Source of the DNA: Sorghum bicolor
Taxonomy: Eukaryota > Streptophyta > Magnoliopsida > Poales > Poaceae
Direction of reading: 5' to 3'
Assembly (NCBI RefSeq): GCF_000003195.3
Contig: NC_012879.2
Location: 40,350,020-40,414,019, forward strand
Length of the DNA: 64,000 bases
Shown: positions 1 to 10,431 of the stretch, piece by piece
How positions within the stretch are numbered: position 1 is the first letter of the stretch
Layout of the letters: each line of letters starts with the position of its first letter
Notes under the pieces: generated by a model
What the model saw: only the letters and a program-made list of their open reading frames with translations
The model's database searches: none
What the model was told of the DNA's origin: nothing
Position numbers and translations under genes: made by a program

Positions 1-1718
1 AAAAAAAAGTCATCCAAAAAACGAAGACGGCAGTCAGCTGATGCTGAGGTGAAAGCCTTACTTTAGTTGGGGGAGAGCACCCCATTTATCAAGCTAAGTG
101 TTCTACTCACGTTTATACTTTACTCAAATAATAAAAAGATGCATAATCATGAAAACCCTAATAAAAATTTTGTGCTTATATCTTTGCTTAGTTTGCTAAA
201 TCAGTAAATAAATAATTAAAGTTTGCTATCAACCCTCATGATAAGCTCTCACATGGAAATGATAAATAGTTGCTTTGCCATGTACCTAGTTTTCAAGTTT
301 GAGCTCTCTCTCAAGTTTAGGCATAACTGTTATAATTTAAACCTGCTCTAAAACCTGAACTTGTGGGAAGAGTACTTGATCTAAAGTCTAAGTCGTTAAC
401 GGATATGATATGGGAAGGTTGAGCTGCTATTTATCTGTTCCTAGAGATGCTAAAAATTCTGGAGAATTTTATCTTTGAAAATCTTTAAAATAACACATGA
501 TGAGTTCCTGTATGATGAGAGTTTAAATTCCTACCACAGCCATATATACATGCTTATTAGACTATGAACCATACAATTACTTTTTACTACTTATGAGCGT
601 TGAGTGTGGTCAACCTGTGTAGACCCTTAGGAGCTTGTCATGCAGTTAAAATCAAGATTCACTTGCACATTCACTCATACATGCTACTTCTACTCCGGAA
701 GTACCATCCACATATATCCACTCATTTCCATCTCCAGAACCACCCAAAAACATTCTACTCCTAATCCGGTAGAGAATGGCCAAAAATATTTCTGTTTTTC
801 CCTGTGAAATAAATGCTCCAGTTATTTTGGTTACTACCACTTGCTGTATTATTTTAGGAGATGAGTGCTCTAGTAAAAAAAATACGAGCAAATAAAAATG
901 GGCAAGTGCCCGGAACCTCGAAGAAAAGAAAGAGTGAGACGAGAGGTAAAAATGGACAAGTGTCCGACAGTAGAATTAGGGGTACAAGATACCCACCTGA
1001 GAGGAAAGAAAAAGAAAATATAGAGCATCTCGTTCTCCTCAAAAGGCTTCAAAGTGCAAGAAAGGTATGTATCCCCTAAAAAGAGCAAAAGTAGAATTAG
1101 ACTTTCATCATTGTTATCACCATCATCATCATACACCATTCACTCGCCACACATGCATATCTTGATTTGACTTATTGACTTGTTTCTCTAGATCCATGGT
1201 TTGACTATGCAATAAATGTCTTGTAAGTATGTATTATCTGTCTCCCACCTATGAGGTCCAGATATCAAAACCTTATTAGAGTAGGGTGAGAGAGAAGGCA
1301 ATGTCACTATGCCTTATATATACAACAAATACTATATACTTTGAGAGAAGGCATATACCATTACTACCTTGGTAAGGATCCAGAAATACCACAAAAGAGA
1401 CATTTGAGAGAGTCATACAAGGAATCTATGAGTTTTATTTAAAAATCTGCAAAAACTCCAGAGCTATAGCTGATCAAGAATAAGAGACATGGTGCTTGAC
1501 ATGACCGTTCTATCTTTTAGCTGCTCAAGACACAAGCGACGGTTGCAAGCCCCATGGTGAAACATAAAATAAGTAAGTTTTAAGTTTTAACAAGTTTACT
1601 CTAACTCAGAGATGAGATCTTGCTTGAACGCATGTGTACTTTTAAGGCATGAAACCACTGCAGAAACTCTTGAGTTCATCCTTGCTCAGGGACGATCAAG
1701 AGGTAAGCTTGGGGGAGT
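1..1718 (+). mobile_element. 3' internal noncoding part of an Athila-like Gypsy element (type B), cut by window edge
   Basis: This stretch precedes the LTR at 1719 and closely resembles the 3' internal region at 8268-10431 and its reverse copy at 52402-54560. It contains no protein-coding ORF of the element: the short frames here do not resemble gag, protease, RT or integrase. A purine-rich tract lies at 67-77 and a second one directly abuts the LTR. The element runs off the left edge, so its gag-pro part and 5' LTR are not visible. Confidence 0.75.
1708..1718 (+). promoter_or_regulatory. Polypurine tract of the type B element
   Basis: A CTTGGGGGAG tract sits immediately upstream of the LTR start TGTTGACGG. 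This is the normal position of the plus-strand primer for reverse transcription. The same tract abuts the 3' LTRs at 10432 and (reverse) 52401. Confidence 0.8.
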
Positions 1719-2946
1719 TGTTGACGGTCCTTAAGTACCAAATATAATCATCAAATAAATAAAGAAAAGGATCCAAATGCAACCAACACCCAGACTTAGG
1801 GTTTTATCTGACAGAATTCCATGAGTTTTGGTGTTTGTCTATTTCTGCAGGGGGTTATCTGGAAATACGGAAGAAAGGCCCACACGTTGGGTTTACATAG
1901 AGATATTAACGTGCCGCGCAATTTTCTGTCATCTAGAAGACTCTAGAAGCCACGGGAACGAACGGGAAGGCGAACGGGCCCGAGGGCAGGGCACCCGCCC
2001 TCCCCCCTTGGGCGCCCGCCCTATCCCAGAGTCCAATCAGGACTCTCTTCGGGGATTACGCTCCACCGACCTAAAGGATCAAGGATAACCGTCCAATCAA
2101 TGTCGGTTTGATCCGACGGCCCAGATTCACTTGAGGGGACTATATAACCAGACCCCCTGGCCCCTGGAGGAGAACAAGTTCATCATAGAGTTGAGAGGAG
2201 CCCTCGAAGGAATACCTCTCCTCTAAATAAATATTTATTTTAGGCTTAGCATCCAATGTGAGTAGAATTAGATCTTCTAGTTTCTACTAGATTGAGCGAG
2301 ATAGAGTAGATGTGTAGATCGGAGGAAGCCCGGCCTATTGGTGTCTACTCCGAGGTTGTACCTGCGGGTTCAAGTCTTCTAACCCGAGGCTTGCTCCTAG
2401 GATTCTTCAGTAATTCGACATCTAATTCTAGTAAGTTCTTGTTTTATTGTTCTTTGGTTTATAACTTTACTTTAATCTCTTCCGGTTGAGTTTAGAGTAA
2501 TCATTGCTAGCGTAAACGTGGTGTTTGGGCTAGGGTACTCATAGATATCCCCAGACTAGCTGGACCGTGGTAGTAGCGAGGAACGTGACATTTCCGAGTT
2601 ACCTTTGCAGACCATATCTCGTTAGCAGGAAGGATAGGGTTTATAGGTGCGGGTCGAACATCCTCCGTGGTGTCTAGATTCGGAGGCTTCCCCAATAGAA
2701 CAGTAGATCATCCTTACGAAGGTTAGAACGAGACTACGGTTGCAGTCTTCTCTATACATCACTCACATCGAGAAACATTCTTTGTAGCCTAAAGGGTAGT
2801 AGCAATAGATTTGGTTAGTCAGATGCACCCTTTCTCCCAGTGGTAAAAATATAAATACGATACTCTGCATAACCTCCCGGGTGAAATGCTCACCGATATT
2901 CGTGCGCTTGCGGATCATTTTCTGATTGCGTTACCAAATATCAACA
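1719..2946 (+). repeat. 3' LTR, Athila-like type B (1228 bp)
   Basis: The LTR starts TGTTGACGG and ends ATCAACA. It matches, in opposite orientation, the 1232-bp LTR at 57976-59207. A TATATA box lies near 2141-2146, followed by a CCAGACCCCCTGGCCCC stretch shared with type A LTRs. Up to about 2175 it resembles type A; from there to about 2835 it differs; the last 110 bases contain a module shared by types A, B and C. It is inserted in, or recombined into, the 3' region of element C. Confidence 0.85.
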
Positions 2947-3808
2947 GCCACCACAGTAAATATTCCTAAGGGGTTTCCATTAGTTAATTCACATGGGGCT
3001 TTGGTATTTATGAAGCAGTAATTAAAGTAGTAAATATTTGTTTGTAATTTGTATTAATATGCCAAGAGAAATAAATATGTTACTAAATGTATTAAAGCGA
3101 ATTTACTAATGCATGCTTTAACTTAACTAGATAACTACCATTCTGACCTTATGGCTAGGGTACGGTATTTAAAGTCTACCGACAGGACTTAGATAGCGGA
3201 GAGAACTTACTCAGTGGGTTCATTGTCTGAGGTAACCTCAGTCAACTCCCCATCTTGTGGTGATGCGGTACGTGCGTCTTCCTTCCATCTTGCTTCTGTC
3301 TCTTTTGCTTCTTGCTTCTCTAGTTCTAACTCTTCAGCTTTGTTCTCCTTTTTCCAGGCTTCTAATTGGGCTAAGATCTCATCTTTCTCTTTCTTGGCAA
3401 TTTGGTCCATCCTTTCAGCTTCTTCGGCCCACTCACTCCATTGCGGTGCTTGTGTGTTCTCTTCTTGCTCAATGAAGCGATCTTCATATTTCATAATCTT
3501 TCCATGAAAGTCTTCCCATCCGCAGTGAGGCTGGGCAGCCTGACGGCGGGCTTGGCGTCTTCTCCTGTTGCGTTGCTTCTTGATCTGCTCATGGTTAACT
3601 TGTGTTCCAAATTGACAGCATACCTTTCTGGTAGGTAGGTTGAAGTTGATATGGCCTGATACGATGTAGATGTGGGCTTTGGCTGTGTAGAGGAACGGTC
3701 TTCCCAAGATGATCGGGGAATCATTGTCTCCCTGCATGTCAAGAACTAGAAAATCTGCAGGTATATATTGTTCTTGAATTCTTACCATGATATCCTTGAC
3801 CACTCTTT
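2947..3808 (-). mobile_element. 3' segment of split Athila-like element C
   Basis: This segment holds the end of the protease gene (3207-3808) and about 260 bases of 3' noncoding sequence. It continues element C after the 11-kb insertion at 3814-14945: the target duplication ATGGG is at 3809-3813 and 14946-14950. The segment ends against LTR B at 2946, so the 3' LTR of element C is not in the window. Confidence 0.8.
3207..3808 (-). pseudogene. Retropepsin-like domain 2, C-terminal half plus basic and Glu-rich tail (element C)
   Basis: The reading frame includes the PIILGRPFL signature of plant Gypsy aspartic proteases at about residue 31, after a segment resembling the region downstream of the catalytic motif in element 1. 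A basic RNRRRRQARR stretch and a Glu/Lys-rich tail ending in NEPTE follow. The catalytic half (CNTGSG) of this domain lies at about 15050, on the other side of the nested insertion. The first visible Met is internal to the original protein. No RT follows the protease. Confidence 0.8.
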
Positions 3809-3813
3809 ATGGG

Positions 3814-5478
3814 TGTTGATGGTCCTTAAATATCAAATTTAATTATCAACTAAACAAAGAAAAGTATCCAAATGAAATCAACATCTAGACTTAGGGTTTT
3901 ATCTGACAGAATTCCATGAGTTTTGGTGTTTGTCTATTTCTGCAGGGGGTTATCAGGAAAGACGTAAGAAAGGCCCACACGTCGGGATTACATAGAGATA
4001 TCAACGTGTCGCGCAATTATCTTACATCTAGAAGACTCCAGAAGCCACGGGAAGGAAGCGGAGGCCAAACGGGGCCTGGCACTGTGCGCCCGCCCAGTTG
4101 ACCTGGGCGCCCGCCCCCTCTCTGAGTTGGATCAGGACTCTCTTTCGGGACTAATCTCCACTGACCTAAAGGATCAAGGATAACCGTTCAATCTATGTTG
4201 GTTTGATCCAACGGCACATATGCACTTGAAGGGACAATAAAACCAGACCCCCTGGCCCCTAGAGGAGAGAGCCTCTCAACCCTAATTCATTATTCCTCAA
4301 GGGAGAAGAAGCCTCTGATCAAGATTAGAGCCACCAGATCAATTAGACATCTAGATTAGCATAGCTACATAGGATTAGAACTAGAAGGAGTCAATCTTCG
4401 ATTGGTTTCTAGATCTGTCAAGAGGATTCTTGGTAATTCTCTAATTGTTCTTCTAATTGTTCTTCTAATCATCTTTGTTCTTCAATATTATGAATATGAC
4501 TTTGTTCTACTTCAATATATTGCTTATGACTTTGCTCTACTTGTTTATATTCAAGATTATATTGTTCTTAGTTTATCATGGTTATATACTTGGCTCAATT
4601 AGATTGGATCTATATACATGCTTAGGATCGTATAGCGTTTATCCATCAGATCCATGGGTAAATGATAGATATTGTGTAGGCGTGGTGCTTATACTGTATT
4701 TATCTGCGATTGTACCCAATATGCCAGATCGTGGGGTAGTTCGTGATAGTGACAGCTTCATTGATTCTTATATAGTCCCCCTCTCGTGTATTGGGCTGAC
4801 AGAGCAAAATTATTACAGGGGAGTGATTGCTATGTTTCTCATTTCTTTTGCTAATATCACTATGCATGGGCATAGTCTTGTCTCGCAATGATTGCTAAGT
4901 ATGCTTGCACTAACTATGATAATGCTAGACTATATAGTTGAGAATAACTTAGGAAATATTCTTGTAGTTCGTTCTAATTCCATGCTAATGACTTTCTAGA
5001 GTATCTAATTGAGGTGCTTATCGTATTTATTATGTGGCTAAGTTATGCTGATCATATTAATTACCTTTGTCACTATTCATTACTTCATATATCTTTTATG
5101 TGACACTTATCCCTATATGAAAGAGTTAGATAAATGTTCTCAATTATACCTGCAGTGATAGATACTCAATCTCATATTCTTTTCTGTAATCAATATTGAT
5201 GATTGTTAATCCCTCCCCAGTGGTAAAAATATAAATAACAATACCTGGAATACTTCCCAGTTAAAATGCTACATCGGTATTAATCTGTGCGCTTGCAGAT
5301 CCCATTCATTATTTATTTAGAAGAGCAATTGCATATTTCAATACCGCGTCTCTGATGTCATGCTGGGGATGGCAACTTGGCTTAAGTGGTGTGAGGGATA
5401 GGTTTGGCATTTTTGGCACCGTTATCAGATTTAGAAAACTAAGTCTACTTTTGGTAATGATGTTAAGAATACCCAACA
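3814..5478 (+). repeat. 5' LTR, Athila-like type A (1665 bp)
   Basis: It starts TGTTGATGG and ends ACCCAACA, eight bases before the tRNA-Asp primer site. Other type A copies are at 10432-12078, 12079-13980 (partial), 14777-14945 (tail) and 50750-52401 (reverse). A TATA-like ACAATAAAACC lies near 4233-4243, before the CCAGACCCCCTGG stretch. It differs from the 3' LTR at many positions, so this is an old insertion. Confidence 0.9.
4490..4891 (+). other. Open frame of about 133 codons inside LTR type A, unknown
   Basis: The frame starts at ATG 4490 and would encode a hydrophobic N-terminus (two likely membrane segments) and a C-terminal part with PDRGVVRDSDSF. Equivalent open frames occur at 11094-11495 and 51335-51736 (reverse). 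A fourth is interrupted by the solo LTR at 12591. I recognise no family. Recent shared ancestry of the LTRs could keep the frame open by chance, so coding status is doubtful. Confidence 0.2.
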
Positions 5479-5486
5479 AGCATTTT

Positions 5487-5504
5487 TGGCGCCGTTGCCG
5501 GGGA
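5487..5504 (+). promoter_or_regulatory. Primer-binding site, tRNA-Asp
   Basis: TGGCGCCGTTGCCGGGGA is the complement of the 3' end of plant tRNA-Asp with CCA. It begins eight bases after the LTR. This primer is typical of the Athila lineage of Ty3/Gypsy elements. Confidence 0.9.
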
Positions 5505-5637
5505 AGGTTGATTACTAATCAGGAATGAATAAAGGATTTTGAGTTATCATCCGCATCACTAATATGATTGAGCTTATCTATTCTCTCATACAGTTTTACC
5601 TCGATATTTTTCTATTTTATCTTATGCAGGGGAATGT

Positions 5638-7019
5638 ATGAATAGAAGACATCTTTCAGGAAATTTTGTTGACAATCCTGAAGCATTATTCAAGAAGACA
5701 AGAGCCAAGCTCAAGAAGAGATCATCAACACTTCAGCAAGAAGCTTCATCCAATCAAGAAGATCACATGAACTTGTCTTCAGAGTTCGAAGCCATGGCGA
5801 ACAAATCAATCCGCGAGTTCTCAGCTCCCACACGGACAACATCTGCACTGGACCTGCTGCAGAGATCGATGGCAACTTTGAGCTCAAGCCTGGACTTATC
5901 AACATGGTGCAATCCAACCAGTTCTGTGGGAAGGCACACGAAGATGCTAGTGCTCATCTCCAACACTTCCTGGAGATATGCAGCACATTCACCATATGAG
6001 GAGTCCCCAGAGATGCTATACTACTTCGCCTCTTCCCATTCTCACTGTTAGGGAGAGCGAAGGAGTGGTTCTACGCTACAAGGAGAAGAATACTACGTGG
6101 GCACTCTGCTCAACAAACTTCCTGGCTAAGTTCTTTCCCATCAAGACCAATGCTCTTCGTGGGAAGATTACAAGTTTTCAGCAACAAAATGATGAATCTG
6201 TTCTAGAAGCATGGGAGCGCTTTCAACACTACATCCTAGAATGTCCCCATCATGGAATGGAAAGCTAGCTACTGATACAGACATTTTATCATGGGCTCGG
6301 CAACAGTGCCCGAGAGACCATGGATGCTGCAGCTGGAGGAGCATTCTTATCACTTACTATACCACAAGCCACAACTCTTGTGGAGAAGATGGCGTCCAAT
6401 CAAGGCTGGAATGAAGAGAGGACCCAGACACGCAAGAGAGGTGGAGGTATGCATCAGCTCAAGGAGGTAGACATGTTGTCTGCAAAGCTAGACCTGCTCA
6501 TGAAGAAGCTCGACGATAGAACTGGAGATAAGAAGGAAGTTATGCACATCTACGACTCTCACATGACTTGTGAGGAGTGTGGAGACACTGGACACTCAGG
6601 CAATCACTGCCTTGAGATGCTTGAGGATGTGAACTACATCAACAACAACTACTACTACTACAACCGTCCTCAACAAAATCAAGGTTGGAATCAACAGAGG
6701 CCTAACTACTCAAGGTAACAATTCTTATAACAATACTAATAATTTTCCACCTTTGAGAGAGTTAGTGTCTAATCAAGAAAAGCTAATGGATAATATATCT
6801 AAAAAATTGGCATGAAATGATAAAATGCTAGAAAATATAAATAATAGAATGGATAATTTCTCTACTGCCATCAAGAATCAAATTAGCTTTAATAAAATGA
6901 TTGAATCTCAGTTAAATCAAATAGCTGCTGCTATTCCTGCTACTAACCCCGGTATACCATCACAACTGGAAGGATTAGAATTTGCAAATCTTGTAGACAT
7001 GTTTGATGCAGGTAATTAG
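5638..7019 (+). pseudogene. Gag of Athila-like element 1 (frameshifted)
   Basis: The frame starts at ATG 5638, just after a TTATGCAG splice-acceptor-like site. It encodes the capsid-like Retrotrans_gag region (GKAHEDASAHLQHFLEIC, RLFPFSLLGRAKEWFYA), a CCHC zinc knuckle (CEECGDTGHSGNHC, about 6566-6610), an Asn/Tyr-rich segment and a coiled-coil-like stretch (MLENINNRMDNFSTAIKNQ). Comparison with the copies at 14139 and 57062 shows single-base losses near 5829 and about 6085, and stops at about 5995 and 6266. The gag frame originally ran straight into the protease region. Confidence 0.85.
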
Positions 7020-8267
7020 AGTAACCCCGTCACTGAATTCACTACTGACCTTCTGCCGGTCAAGAGAGGCGATCCAGGACGCCCCGTCATCCCGATCTCC
7101 ATCGGCATGGTGGACGTCCTAGAAGCACTCTACGACTTTGGCTCCAGCGTCAACATTATACCCAGGGTACTCTATGAAAAATTCTTTACATATCCTTTAT
7201 TAGAAACAACCATGTGTTTGCAGTTTGTAGATCAGGCAATAAGTTTTCCAAAAGGAATATTGAAGAACCTTTTTGTCCGAGTTGGTACCTTGTACGCCCC
7301 AGTAGCCTTCGTAGTGGTAGAGACCGGTAATGATGAGAGGGCACCCATCATCCTAGGGAGGCCATTCTTAAACACCGCAGAAGCTGTCATCTACGCTAGT
7401 GCTGCCAAGATCAGTTTCTACATCAAAGGGAGGAAGGAGACATTTTTCTTCAAGAACAAGACTACACAAATCCCAGATCAATCCACACGTGAATCAAGGA
7501 AGAGGACCAACAGGAGGAACAGGAACAAGCAAGTGTGGACCGAGTCAGCTAAGACGGTCACTGCAGTTCATGGAGGCCAAGATCACCAACTTAAGTCACC
7601 ATTTTTGACCAAGAAGGATGACTCAGGAATGTCAAGCATCTATTGCTCCATAAATGGATATAACTTCTACAAGACGACTTGCGATACTGGATCGTGCGTC
7701 AACATAATGGCCGCAGTCACCTATCAGCTCTTGTTCGGAACCATGACCCTAAAACCAACATACATTCAGCTCCAGATGGCATATCAGACGTTTCAAGAAG
7801 TTAAAGGAACAGTAACTTATGTCCCAATCAAAATAGACGATCATTTTGTCTACACAGACTTTTAGGTTATTGACATGGGAGAAGATGAGCACGATCCACC
7901 CATCATCCTTGGAAGACCGTTCCTCGGCACCGTTAAAGCAATCATCTACATTGGAACCGGAAAAGTCCATATGCACTTCCCCTCAGAAAAGGTACGCCGC
8001 TATTTTACTGACCCTAACTATATCTTTGAAGAATCTAAGCAGGTAAGAAAACGACGCAACCGCAACCAGAGGAGGCAAATCATCAAGGACGGATGGGCAG
8101 ACTACGAAGGAGAAGTGGTAAGATCAGAAGACGTAGAGTTTAAACAGAATTATCCAGAGGAGACCGTAGCACCGAGTTAGGTATGGAAAGAAATGATAAC
8201 TATACATGAAGAGGAGGCGCCGCCGGAAGTACCGACTCTGCCACCCAACGAATTCCAGGACAATTGA
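7020..8267 (+). pseudogene. Tandem retropepsin-like protein, Athila-like element 1
   Basis: Two aspartic-protease-like domains lie in tandem. Domain 1 has the catalytic-type motif DFGSSVNI (about 7137) and flap/C-terminal signature PIILGRPFLNTAEA (about 7350). After a basic linker (RKRTNRRNRNK), domain 2 has CDTGSCVNIM (about 7682) and PIILGRPFLGTVKA (about 7902). A TAG at 7863-7865 interrupts domain 2 and is shared with the copy at about 54970. A second TAG at 8178-8180 corresponds to CAG in that copy. The frame ends near 8267 at the same place in both copies. No reverse transcriptase, RNase H or integrase follows. Confidence 0.8.
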
Positions 8268-10431
8268 GAAAGTGGAGAGTCCCGTTCAGAGGACTTAAAA
8301 ACACCAAACGCCTTGCCAAGAGGTAAACTTGGTAGTTATCCTTTCCCTTTCAATTATTTGAAATAGTCTGCTTAGTTAATCATGGTCGTACTATCCTAAA
8401 AAGAAAATAAAAATGCTAAAAACAGTAAGCCCCATGTGAGTATACGAGTGGCATGAAACCCATAAGTACATTCACTGTGGTGGCATAAAAATAAAATAAA
8501 TATTTCTTTTCTGCTTTATAAAATAAAAATATAAAAATAGAGAGTAATGATTATTAAGGAGTCTCAACATGATAAAGGCTAGATATTTTTGCTAACACTT
8601 AACCAGTTCCACAAGCTTTGTTGCTTATTTGAGCTCCACAGAATTTAAGAATCAAGAAGACTAGCAGACGGAGGACATTCTAATCGCTGTCAGAATGCTG
8701 CTGACTTTCAAATACACCTCTGCCACCTGCTAGCTATATCAAGAGAAATTACGTCAAAATTCAGCTTGGGGGAGAGTACCCCCATTTATCCCGATAAGTA
8801 TTTCTATCTATCTATCTTTATACTTATACTATATTAAAATATAGATATACATAACTATGAAAAATCAAATAAAGATTTTGTGCTTATATATATATATCTT
8901 TTACTTAGTATCCTTAATAAATAAATAAAGTGGCTATGCTAATCTGAATCTTAATAATAAAACTCAAGCATGGATATGATGAATAGTTGCTCTGCCTAAT
9001 TTTTCAAATTTGAAGTTCTCTTTCAAGTTTAGATATAACTGTTATAATTTAAAGCTTGCTCTAAATCTGAACTTGTGGGAAGAAAACTTGATCTGAAGTC
9101 TAAGTTGTTAACGATACGATATGGGAAGGTTGAGCTGCTATTTGTTTGTTCCTAGAGATGCTAGAATTCTGGAGAATTTTATCTTTGAAAAATCTTTAAA
9201 ATATTGCATGATGAGTTCCTGTATAATGAGAGTTTAAATTCCTACCACAGCCATATATACATGCTTGCTATACTTTGAACCACACATTTACTATTTACTG
9301 CTTATGAGCATTGAGTGTGGTCAAGCCGTGTAGACCCATAGGAGCTTGTCATGTGGTTAAAATCAAGATTCACTTGCATGTTCAGCAATATATGCTACTT
9401 CTACTCCGGAAGTACCATCCACATATATCCACTCATTTCCATCTCCAGAATCACCCAAAAATATTCTACTCCTAATCCGGGAGAGAATAGCCAAAAATAT
9501 TTCTGTTTGCCCCTGTGAAATAAATGCTCAAGTTATCGTGTTACTACCACTTGCTATATTATCTCAAGAGATGAGTGCTCTAAAAAAAGAAGAAAGAAAA
9601 AAGTATACGAGGAAATAAAAAGGGGCAAGTGCCCGGAACCTCAAAAGAAAAGAAAAAGTGAGACGAGAGGTAAAAATGGACAAGTGTCCGACAGTAGAAT
9701 TAGGGGTACAAGATACCCACCTGAGAGAAAAGAAAAAGAAGAGCATCTCATTCTCCTCAAAATATTTCAAAAAGCAAGGAAGGTATGTATCCCCTCAAAA
9801 GAACAAAAGTAGAATTAGACTTCCACCATTGTTATCACCATCATCACCATACACCATTCATTCGCCACACATGCACATCTTGATTTGACTTATTGATTTG
9901 TTTCTTTGGATCCATGGTTTGACTATACAATAAATGTCTTGTAAGTATGTATACTTTATCTCCCACCTATGAGCTCCAGATATTAAAGCCTTATTAGAGT
10001 AGGGTGAGAGAGAAGGCAATGTCACTATGCTTTATACCATAAATACCACATATATTGAGAGAAGACATATATCATCACTGCCTTGGTAAGGATCCAGAAA
10101 TATCGCAAAAGAGAGATTTGAGAGAGTCATATAAGGAATCTCTGAGTTTTATTTGAAAATCTGCAAAAACTCCAGAGCTATAGCTGATCAAGAATAAGAG
10201 ACATGGCACTTAACTAGACTGTTCTATCTTTTAACCACTCAAGACAGAAGTGACGGTTACAAGTCCCATGGTGAAAGGTAAAATAAGTAAGTTTTAAGTC
10301 TTGACAGTTTACTCTAACTCAGAGATAAGATCTTTATTTAAAAGCATGTGTACCGTCAATTTTTAAAGTATTGCAGCAACTTCTAATCTATCCTTGCTTA
10401 GGGACGAGCAAGAGGTAAGCTTGGGGGAGTT
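8268..10431 (+). other. 3' noncoding region of Athila-like element 1
   Basis: About 2.2 kb separates the protease end from the 3' LTR. No RT, RNase H or integrase signature is visible in any frame. A purine tract CTTGGGGGAGAG (8765-8776) duplicates the core of the true polypurine tract (10419-10431). The region is AT-rich and is conserved in the copies at 1-1718 and 52402-54560, so it is a standing part of this family and not a local deletion. Confidence 0.75.
10419..10431 (+). promoter_or_regulatory. Polypurine tract of element 1
   Basis: GCTTGGGGGAGTT directly precedes the 3' LTR start TGTTGACGG. It is the expected plus-strand primer. Confidence 0.8.

Noticed and set aside
5487..5504. Possible tRNA-Asp gene fragments (also 13989, 17345, 57950)
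   Set aside because: Only the 18 bases complementary to the tRNA 3' end are present, directly after LTRs. They are primer-binding sites, not tRNA genes.
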